From the NCBI RefSeq assembly GCF_037975245.1, contig NC_092562.1, positions 12,662,001 to 12,726,000 of the forward strand: a stretch of 64,000 nt of DNA. The letters run 5' to 3'. This stretch comes from Apostichopus japonicus (lineage: Eukaryota > Echinodermata > Holothuroidea > Aspidochirotida > Stichopodidae). The notes beneath the pieces were generated by a model. It did no database searches. It saw only the letters and a program-made list of their open reading frames with translations, and had not been told where the DNA came from. Position 1 is the stretch's first letter, and every line of letters begins with the position of its first letter. Made by a program: the position numbers and the translations under genes. This document shows, piece by piece, positions 31,701-43,700 of the stretch.

Positions 31701-34700
31701 CAACCAACTGAAGGCTGGACAGCTCAGTAGCTAGAATACAGGATTATGACTGTATGGTCAATGGTTCGAATCCCATTCTAGCTATCCATGTCTTTGTTCT
31801 TTACAAGTCTTGTTTTTCATTTTTCATAATTTCCCAGTAAGCTTTCCATTGTTTATTTGCCTATTCAGCATTCAAAACTTGCATGCAAGTGTTATTTTAA
31901 TACCAGCTTTCAGATGTTAACCATTGACACATTAAACACTGGTGATCATCATCAGTTATCACACACAATGACCACAGGAACTTAAAGACTTGCGCACAAA
32001 GAAACGTCTCATGCTGGTAATCTGACCTAGCTTCGAAAGAGGTGTAACAGATGTGTTAGACACCACCATCGATCCCAGAAAATACACACACAGCTGGCTA
32101 CCGTCGGTAATTAGACACTAGTGTACAGTCAGTACATACAGCTGCGGTCAATACCGACAGCACACTGTACAAAAGATACAGCGATGGACAGATAACAAAG
32201 TATCATGTTTCATTACTGTCTGCATTTTGTAGCGACAAGAAAGAAACTTCACAGTTTGCAAGCAACGGAAAGTTAACTTTTTATCAGAGGGCGGCATGCG
32301 CTTTGGGGCGAGTCTTCAATGCCTTTAAGCGTTTAGACCCAGACACACACTGCTCGGACTGAACAAGACCTAACACAACTTGACCGTGTGACCTAGCTTT
32401 CATATAGTCATCAAGATTTATAGAACAACTGACACCTGCACACTGACAGAGTGCACGCTGAACGACTGTTTCTGTTAATGGCCATTGCTCGTTAATATCA
32501 TCTGCAAACATGTATTCCCCTATGACCATATTTAGACCAACCTTTACTCTATGTCATGAGAATAACGTTGATAGTGAAATTAAGGAATATATGGAACATA
32601 TGTAGTCCAGCAATTAGTATTGCAGGTACGCAGAGGAATCAACTCTCACTTTCTACTTTACTTTTGCATTTAAAATACTTTGAGGAATACTGTAGAAAAA
32701 AAAACATTTAGCAATACCTCTCAGTTGGTTCTTCATTACCGTTGGGCAGAGAAGGTGAAGTGGCCATAGAAGTAGACGCTGGTGCATCGTTATCTAAGAA
32801 TAAAACAAGTTTATTTAATAATTTGTTAGCTCATCTTGTCAAGTGTTACAAGATAAGAAAGAAACTGGATATGCCTGAAAACAAATCAAGCAATTTCTGG
32901 AATGAAGGGGCAAAACTCACCATGGTACTTTTTCAAAGGGATACATCACTGACAGGTATGTTTACTGTACAGTAGTAGCATGTGGGCTAATTTCTGTAAA
33001 CGTCCAGAAAATCTATCAAAGGTTTACACATGCAAATTTAACATATTCTATTGTTTCTCAGGCACTCCCTTCCTTCCTGTTACCAACTTTAGTCCTCAAA
33101 GAAGTACATTCATGTCTAACTCGGTTTACTTTTAACATCCAGGCTTGTCTTTTATACAATCCATATTTGACTGAACCTCACAGAAACAAGTCATGAATTT
33201 CTGACCACTGAAATTACAGTTTGAGATGAATGCAGCTCAGATATATTGCTCTTTCCTTGAAATTACAAGAAGTTAACCACATTTACAGTTACAAAAGATT
33301 TACTGCAGCAATGGAAGGAAAACAGAAGAATCTTGATGAAACTCTGCACAGCTATAACCTGGGTGTAGTGAAACCACTGATCAGGCTACACATACTAACT
33401 GAAGGGTGCAACCAACTAATACAGTGTTCACTATCAGACTATGAACTTAGTTACAGGTCACTGTCAGTCAGTGTGATGATGTAGGGCTATCTATGTACAC
33501 AGTGTAGTTGAGGGGAGTCTTCCAGTGGATTCGATATTTCTGGTTCATGAAAAACATTGTTCAACACTGCTGCACTGCTGTATGAGAAACTCTGGGAAAA
33601 TACTGAAGCACAATCTAATCTGTCGGATGGGGATGCGTAGTGGCCATCCTAGGTGAAGGAAAGTTGGGATGCTATTGTGGCCATCTTAGGTTAAGGAAAG
33701 TGGGGGTGCTATTGTGGCCATCCTAGGTGTAGGGAAGAGGGAATGCTAAGTGGCCATCCTAGGTGAAGGAAGGTGGGGATGCTATTGTGGCCATCCTAGG
33801 TGTAGGAAGGTGGGGATGCTATTGTGGCTATCCTTGGTGTATAAAAGTGGGGATGCGTAGTGGCCATCCTAGGTGAAGGAAAGTGGGGATGCTATTGTGG
33901 CCATCCTAGGTGTAGGAAAGTAGGGATAAAAAGTGGCCATCCTACTGTAGGTGTAGGGAAGGGGTACTTGCCATGTAGTTCTATGAGCCCTCATCTACAA
34001 GGGGAAGGCTTGTACTAAAGCTCATGATCATCCATGATCCACACGTGGATATGGTTTCACATGAACTTCTGTCAGCTCCCAACTCCCCCATCCACCCCCC
34101 TCCCACCCTGTGAGATTCACTAAAGTCACCTGAATTAGTTGGTTGAGCCTCACTGGGTACACTAGGACTGGAAGAGTAATCCATCTCCTCCTCCTCTTTC
34201 TCACAGAGAGAGCAAACCCATTTGCCTGAAATTAATGCAAAATCATGGAAAAATGACAGGTTATTGACACTTGACTACATTCAGATACATACATGCCTTC
34301 ATCAGTGCACTAGGTCGTGCAGTAGTTTACCATCACAACAGAAACTTTAAGAACTAGAGAAAATATGGCGATATTTTGTAGACCACTTTAAAATTGAAAT
34401 TTGTTGTATCCAAAGGTTTGATTAATTACAGCAGCATTTTCCATTTCTTGGACAATTTTACCAAGCCTACAGAGTACTTACTCAACAATAATAATAAGAT
34501 TACAATTGTTGGAACCAACTTTAACCAATTCACCCTCCTAGCTCCGTCATTGCCGAAATGAACTCGCAATGAAAATGTACTTCAGGAATTTAATTCAATA
34601 CTTTACAGACTTCTGGTGACTGCACGCTTTTGCAACAAGCTACTATTAACTGCATGTTAAAAGCAAAATTGGAAGATTTAAATTTTTTATTTGACATTGA

Positions 34701-37700
34701 CTGCATCAATATTTGAAACTTGACTAGTCAAGACAATAACCTGTATTCTTATGTGATCAAACCAGTATTAAAAAATATTTTGAAAAAAAAATGTATAGAA
34801 ATAAATAAATAAATAAGAATACTTAAAAAACGCCAAACATCATCTTGCATCTGATTGTCCATTTTACCAAGTAAACTGAGTAGTTTTCAACATCGCTTTG
34901 CAGTTGGACAAACTAAGACACCCTACTATATTTTTTCTAAAAAACAGAAGACTAATATTGGGAAAAATTCAACGTTTTCCTCAACATTTTGTGGTCCGTA
35001 TATGTTTACATTAGTATTAAATACGTATCAAAAATGGGAAAATTTCAAAAATTTTTATCAGCATTTCACTTCATTGTTTAAATTTTTTTGTTCACGTATT
35101 ATTACCAGATGGTTTCTCGGTCAGAGGAGGCTGATGACATATCATGTGGTACCCTTTATCACAGGAATCACAGAACAATAATGTGTCCTGCAAAGATAGA
35201 AGAAGAAAAGAACATTGAACTGCATAGTTAATTTATTTTCTTCCAAAACAGAAAAAAAAGCGAAAACAAAAGAAAAAAATGCAAATATATGTAAAATGAT
35301 ATCCGCTGGAATTCATTGGCACAAAATAATTCTGTTCATAGAATCACATATGGATCTTCAGTAGTATTATACAATGGAAGTACAAGATAGGAAGTAGGGT
35401 TGGTTTTACAACTGCGCCGATATGACTTTTGGCAACCTTGGAGGCCGTTTAGTTCGCCATTGTGTCACCACATGTACATGCGTTCATGGAAGTTACTTGG
35501 CGTCGATTAAACAAACACAAATTGAAACGATGACAGTAGGCTACTTACTGCACTCATCAACTTTTCTAGGCATGTTATAAACTTTTGCTTGCATTTTCAG
35601 TCCTGCAGTAGATAACAAAGTAATTTTTAGTCACGAAAAGTTTATAAAACTAAATGCTGGATCAGGATTATAAACAAGTTTGACCAATTAAAAGCCTAAA
35701 CAATAAGTGATTCCTGTGTATTTTCTCGTGAAGCATTTTATTTTCTGAGGAGTGGAACTTGTGTTGTCACGTCTATGTGACAATCATGCAAAGTATATTA
35801 TACGATCCAGTCTAGAAGAAACATGAATATGTTATGAGCAGGATTTGAATTAACAAATTGCAACGAAATGACTCACCTCTCTCCAGCACACCAAATGTGA
35901 CCGAATCTCAGGATATATTTTATTCCAAACTAATGAATACTACATGTTTTGTATTCAAATCAATGTGTAATGGTCCTACTGGGAGCCCTCATATTTTTAA
36001 ACAGATTCACCAGCATATTACGTCTGATCTGAGCTAAGTTCACAAATATTTTTAGCTGTTCCCCTGACCTGACTAGAGCTGTTCCCCTAACCTGACTAGT
36101 ATTAATCTCTATTCGGTCTCAGTCGGCAGACCAGAAAACTTAGCCTTCTGCAAGAACAGATCACTGACCAAAAGAAGATAAATATCCACCTGCTACCCTA
36201 CTGTACAACAGACGGATCCATTTTTAAGAACTTCCCATAATCCATGAGAACTATCATCTTGTTAACATACTGCACATTCAAATCTCTTCACACATCTGTT
36301 TCCTCCAGCAATGTACAGAACCTTACACCAACCAGCTACATTTTCAAACAATCACAACTCATTTCACTGTTATGAAATTTTTGTATCTAAAATTCCTCAA
36401 CTGTAAGAGAGTAACATTTCTTGACATTTACAATGACAATTTATACCAGTTTGCATTCAATTAATCTTCAAATACAGTCTATTTGATGACATGATATAGG
36501 TTACCCACCTTTTGAGCACATAACCACAAAGCAACCCTCCCCCCTCCCCCACCACAAACCTTCATGAGAATTTTTTTTGGAGAAATACCAGAAAGTGGTA
36601 TAGTGCAAAATGAAATACAACATACTTGCTTTAGGGATAATAAAATGCAGCTTCCCTTCTTTAAAAACATCACATCCCTAAAACCAAGGCCACTGTCTTT
36701 CCCAAACGACCAAAGGAATATCTCATGAACGTTTAACGTTACTGTTCCCCCACCTGATCATTGGCACTGGTCAATTAGTAATCTACAGCATGACACATAA
36801 TGCCTGGCACTGAAAAAGTATGCGGCGGGTTCACAGAACAAAAACAACACAACAGACATGAAAGGAGGCACAGGGTGTTACAGTGGACAGCATAATAGAA
36901 TAAATGGAGTAAGTGTAAAGACAAGGGGTGCAGACAGCACAGAACATAGAGAAAGATTATGAACAATGGGTGTGACTTATTAATATTTACAATGTATAGG
37001 TTAGTAAAGGTAATATATTCTAGAGAGAAGTGTGAATGTTTTGTTGTGTAAAACCTATAATTATGAATAGCCATCGTGTAATAGACAGCCAGCTCACAAT
37101 ACCAAAAGTGTGCAGTAATACGTACACTGCAGTAACATAATGTTTGAACACTATATCCACAAAATCTTGATAATGGTCAAAATTACTCAACAGTCTTCTT
37201 AAAATTGATTGTTTTCTACGGCTCAGCACATATTGCACATTGGGAGGAGACACTTCCTCCTCTTTTGTATTCTCTTTCCTCCACTGTTTTTCCTCCACCG
37301 TATAACATATCGACTCAATTCACCGAGGGACCAGACTCACACCGTACAGCTATATGTCAGTGTCGAGTTCAATAACACTTTTTTTAAAGACTCCCCCCTC
37401 CAACCCCTCTCTCATTTCTCCCCGTGTAGAGATTGAATGGTACCGTCAGGCCTTCATCTATCGGTCCCATATGGGTGGTTCAGAACTGTTGGATTTGGCA
37501 GCCTTTAGTAGCTATTTCAATTGAAGAAAGGTTTCAGAAAATGTGAACAGAACAGAAGGATATCAGCTAAAATGAGTGTTGATATTGGGAAGATTTACGG
37601 GCAGGAAGGGGATATACAGACAGAAAACTGTATGTCCTTACCCAGGGATGTGCCCAGGGTTTCCTGAGTGCCGGGTATACTGATCGCCATCCTGGGGGAA

Positions 37701-40700
37701 GGGGTCAAAGGGGGAGGGGGAGAAATTTTCGATTTTTGAAGGTGCTCAGATGCCAAATGCTGGCACTTGTGTAGCTTTTGAAGCACATACACAAGTACTA
37801 GTTTTGCTAACCATTTACATTTTTTATATATTTTTTTTTTTCAGTTTATGGTGAATATATTATTAGGAATGTCAGGATTTTAGATGAAAATAGTGCTGGG
37901 CGGGATTCACGATTTTTAAGACAGTGCTGGGCAGCGTGGGCACATCCCTGCTAACTTTGATGGTTAAGGAGATGTTAACATAAGACTTCTTTTTGATAAT
38001 TTGATTTGCAGCAAGAGAAATTTCCAAGTGCCACCAGAATCAACAAAATCTTTTCGTTTTTTTCATCTCACCCCTTAGTAATACCTGCACTGCATTAAGC
38101 TATTAATTGTAAGACTCATGATCGTTTCATAGAAACATTGGCTTCCATTATTGAATGATGACATGACAATATGGAAACATGATTAGTTCAATGGCTTACT
38201 AGTGATGTTGCAATAATTAATATAATCTTGATTGTAGAGGTAAAAACCTATCTCCAAAATAATGGCAAATCCACCCCTTGCTTGATCATCATATCCTACA
38301 GTGTACTTATTCCACCTTCTGCCAACCACCCCACCACACCACCCCTCCCACTCAATTTCAACTGTCTAATTTTAGGATCAAGACGTCAGCAACATTTTGA
38401 GAGTTTCAATTAAATGGCTGCCTTCTAGTTATGTTTGATGAATTTACTTTTGTTATGACCAAATGCTTATTAAGTGTTGATATATTAAATTTCCAGAGGA
38501 GAATTGTTTGAATGGCCTTGACATGGATGTATCAGGCATATTGTGTCTCAAGTTTTCCAGTTACTACATACATAGTTACTGTACACTTTGAGCCACACTT
38601 TCTTGATTCCTCTGTGTTTTGAGAAAGATATCATTCGCAACAACTAAACAAATTGCTTTAATATTGCTTCATGTTCTTTTGTCTCATTACTTTAAAGACA
38701 AACTATTAAAATTGCTTTTTTATTAATTTATAATCATTTATGTACAGTGTATATGCAACGACTCTAGCCCTAAGTCAATTGACCATCCATTTATACTGGA
38801 TATAAGCTTGCCTAATTTACATTTGAAGTTGTCAGAACTGGTATATTTGCATCCATGCTCCTAAGATGGGATTACTGTAGGCCTTCATGTCACTTGCATA
38901 TCAGAGATTTCTCTGAATAAATTGCCAACCCCATCCCCAAGCCCCCCCCAACCCCCTCTCCAAACCTGGCTCCCTCCCTTGCCCCTGTTCTGTTCAATTC
39001 TCATTTGCAACATAAAACGTACAGGAAACGACCACAAGGCTACAACTGGTGTTATTTCCAAACATTGAAGCAAACATGATTTGTTGTAACACTATCTTAC
39101 TTTATTAATCTAGAATGCATCTTGCCTACTGTACAGTTACCCCCGGACTTCTTCCACCCTCTTCCGGAATGAACCCTACCGCCGGCAACATCACTTTGCA
39201 TTTGACTCGTGAAATAACAATTTTACAAAAATGGAATATGGTGTATTAAAGTTGTTACAGATCGAAGAAGTTAGTAGAAAAAAAGGGAGGTCTGAAAATG
39301 ATAAGTTTTCAATGAGGAGACTACTAAAGGGTACAAGGTATTAATATAATAGATCTGTTAATTGTTTTAATGTAAAGGAAGCTGGAAATTTTTGGTATTT
39401 GGCTACATACTATAGCATGTGGTAGGCTAAGGTATGTAGGCGTTACATGATTGATAAACATTTTCACTATAAACTACCTCTGGGACTTGGGCTAACCCTG
39501 GTCGTCTCGGATCCTTCTGACTGCATACAGCTTGAGCTTTGAACTGTCTGGCCTGTGTGGAGTAAATCTTTCCAGTGTCATGCAACATAGTGGTATGAAT
39601 ATGCATGGACAAAACAGGGCGTGACCTAACTAAAGTCTTCAAAGAGTTTTCATCATATATATAAAAAATAAATAAATAATAAAAAAAATATTAAAAAAAC
39701 TGACAGTTTTACCTTTGTTTGATTGCACCCATTTGTATGTTAACCTACCCCCCCCCCCCCGCCCCCATCACTACTTCAGCAACTAAGTTCAAGGGCTAAC
39801 CAAAGATCCATCTTGTACTAGAAAATGTTAATACATTACCATAGCAACTACACCCTTACCCTCTTTTTTTCATATCCTGCTACACAACACTCTTCAGTTT
39901 TACAAGAATAACTATGTCTATACTATTTGTAAACTTTGAAAACCCAAAGAAAAGATGAAGGGAGGTCAGTGCATATCAACATGTTCCTTCATGAATTTCT
40001 TCTATGAATACATTAATAATCAAATGACCTACTGTTCCACCTCAACATAAGCACACAGTGTTAACTTAATAACAGTAATACTAACAATTACAGCACTGGA
40101 TATAAGTTATGTGCCAATTTTATATACTAACATATGTATCATGGTGAAATTTAGTACACAAAGGAGGAGGGCTCTCAACATGAGGAGAAGGGCCTACTGT
40201 ACCTTTACTTTACAAACACCGCCAACAAAATCTCACAAAAGAAGAAACAGTATAACAAATCAACTAACCATCAATAGTTTAGTTATCTGAGTAAGACTTA
40301 GCACTTCCCAAATGATGTACAAGTTAACGAGCCTACAGAACCATCTTTTTGTCTTGATTGACCCCATTTGAGATGATACTATATTCAGACAATTTTGAAG
40401 TCTGTGTCAATCATTTGAACATTTACTTGTCTCTCACATGATGTGAGCCTAATTCATTGAGGAGCCTAAGTAATAGAGGGTATACATCCATTTATGCTAA
40501 AAATATGCTGGGACTGTTTCGCTCACCACAAACTTTCTTAAGAATGTTTAATTTGAATGATTTTGCACCTTTTCTACATAAAATTTGTAACAGTTAGAAA
40601 TATGACTTCTATGGCTATATATGGCCTTTTCTACATAAATTTGTAATGTCAGTTAGAAATATGACTTCTATGGCTATATAGCTACCATAGCACATTTGTA

Positions 40701-43700
40701 AATTCCTGTCAAATGCACCAGTGTGTTTCGATTGTATAACCTGTGAGGCTGTGACCATGAAGCTGCTGTCTTTTACTACATTAATAAAGTTGTAAGCAAA
40801 TTTACATCTAGCTAATAAATTCTTCCAAATTTATGAATACTATCAAAAGATTAGAGGCATCCACACTTTCCATTCAAAAGTCAATTAAAATTTTAGTACA
40901 ATGATCGTGTGCAATTACTCTGCTTCCTAAAGTTCTCACTCTCACTTCCATACCTGGTTGAAAAGTTTGAAGGTAAAGTCTGTCAAATCATCACCTTTCT
41001 TTTCTTGCATAAAAAGTACTTCACCCTCACCTTCCCCACACCCCGCCCCCCAACCCAATCCATTCATGTAATATTATTTACCATTCACATATTACAATAC
41101 AATATTTGTCAACTATAGTTTGTTGTGTAGAGCAGTCATTCTAGGCACTGATTTGCATAAAAGTTAATCGAAAAGTGTTTGAAAAGTAATTGTCTTTTGA
41201 CTATGGAATTCTAAGAATCAGTTTTTTCTCTTCTTCTATGTTTTTCTTCCACATTGCTGCACTTACTTAAAACCATTAGAGATGGGTTATGCCTCCCTCC
41301 CCCTAATCCCCACATCCCTCCCCTAATCCCCACATCCCTCCCCTAATCCCAACATCCCTCCCCTAATCCCCACATCCCTCCCCTAATCCCCACATCCCTC
41401 CCCTAATCCCCACATCCCTCCCCACCCCCCATGCACATTTCCTCACAATGTTGTTAACAAAATAAAGTATATAATGTTCCTGGCTAGGAAGATAATCTGC
41501 ACAAGATATCGGTGACGAGATGCAGGTGGTACTGTAAAATTCAACAATCTTTTTGTAAACATGATACATTGTAAAATTCTCGCTGCTTTCCCAACTGAAT
41601 ATATTATATACTTTGTCATACACTGATTGTACTTACTGTACTCGAAACTTAAACGACAGGGTTCATGAATGTGTGAGAATAACCAATTAATGCACAATAC
41701 AGACTTTATACTATATATACTCACTGCATCGCCTGAATCACTGCATACATGACAAGTCTTGCAGTCTATACATTGCCATGGCGACAGTCTGGATCGCTCT
41801 GCCAAACTGATGGAGTAGTTCATACAAGATGGGTGAACTGGTGATAAAATAATAAGATACATTCATGACCTTGAAAAATACACATTTCCTTGCAACTTTA
41901 ATGTTGAAAAGCTCAATTTTTGTATCACTTTACAGTTTACAGGATACTAGTAGCTTAAATGTAATTTCTTGTCATACATTATTGACTCAGCAGGAAATAC
42001 ATACATACAGTGTACAGACTGTACTATGCTATACCATGTACAGTAGTGAATATATGGATATTTTCCTAGTTCTACCGTAAATAGTCTATTTGGTGGAGAT
42101 GATCTGTTCCTGGTTACATTATCAGCAAACATTTGCACAAGAAACCTTTAGTTAAATATTACTATGCATACATATTTCAGAAATGTGCAGACAATTTAGC
42201 ATGAAGTTACTTTTAATTTAGACTGTAAATAAAAATATAATATATATATACATCTATTTGAGTTATTTGAAACAGGAACAAGCTATGCATAGCCATGCAT
42301 ACAATTCTCTAGGAGCAAACTTTTTTACCTTACCCAGCTGTCTTGGTTTATATTTTTCCTCTACTTATTAAATATTACTTAAAGGCATTGAAGACTCGCC
42401 CAAAACCGCGTGCTGCCGAAAAAGTTAACTTTGCGTTGCTTGCAAGTGAATTTTTTTCTTATCGCTACAAAATGCAGACACTAATGAAATGTGATACCTT
42501 GTTATCTTTTATCTAGACCTGAGATGTCCATCGCTGTACACTGTGTTGAGGGTATTGACTGTCGCTGCATGTATTGACTGTACACTAGTGTCTAATGACC
42601 GACGGTAGCAATTAAGCAGTGTGTGTATTTTCTGGGATCGATGGTGGTGTCTAACACTTCTGTTACACCTCATTCGAAACTAGGTCAGATTACCGGCATT
42701 AGACGTTTCTTTTTGCATGAGTCTTCAATGCCTTTAACAATAGTATACTGGATTGTTTTTACAAACAATCCACTTGTGATATTCAGTCATGAAGGATAAT
42801 CGTCACGAAAAATTACTAAGTAGTGTGCTATTAAATGTGATACACTGTAAGCAATGGAAACCTTTCAGACTGCAATCCTTGCAGAAGAGGAGTTCCTCGG
42901 CTTCTCCGTATTTGTTGCGACTGGCTGGTAGGCTGCAGTAATCACATCTCTGATCTCCGGGCGACAGCTTAGTGAGGGGTTCATGCTCAAAATCAGGTCC
43001 ATGATTCTTCTTAATTCTCTGAAGAAGAAAACAAATCAAAGGTTTAAATCTATGACACCAAATCGAAGATTTTTTTCCAGAGAAATTGAAATGTCAGTTA
43101 AATATTTCAATTAAATTCAACCAGTAACGTCTACAGTATACACAATTTTGAAACACCCTTCCTATTAAGGCATTGCGGATTGTGAGAATAGACAGTGAAT
43201 TTCTCAGTGTGGGTAACTACTTATTGAGGCACTAAAATGCTACATTGATGGGTGACCATTTATCTGACTTTTCTAGCATATTTGATGACAATATTGATAT
43301 CATTTAAATTTAGCACCTTTTCACTACAGGCTAATAGTAGTTGCTATGAGAGTTGCTTTAATACTAGCTAGATCAGGACTGTTAAATTTTTGTGTAGTAA
43401 AGTCCCCTCGACCCCATAATCCATTAAAACTATTTCCCATTTTGTGCCTTTTTGTTCAAGAACGTACATTCTTCTACACACAATATACTATAGAAGACAT
43501 ACACCGGTATGTGTATTTGCCAATGACCTATACTTTCAAATTTATAAAGCTTTTAAACGATGTCATGTAACAAAATACAAAAAATTCAAAGTGTTGTGAA
43601 ATTAAGTTGAAAAAATTGCTCAGTAGCATGGATACTATTACTGACATTTTACTTTTTTGCCACCACCTCTACTAATTAGTAAGCCCCATGTTCATAGGCG

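Noticed and set aside
31710-31790. Functional tRNA gene
   Set aside because: T-stem mismatches and an 8-nt anticodon loop argue for a SINE head or pseudogene.
32284-32529. 81-codon minus-strand frame beside a TTAA MITE ([20 protein letters not shown])
   Set aside because: Reads protein-like, but it partly overlaps the MITE, matches no family known to me and has no clear splice sites linking it to exons 6 and 7.
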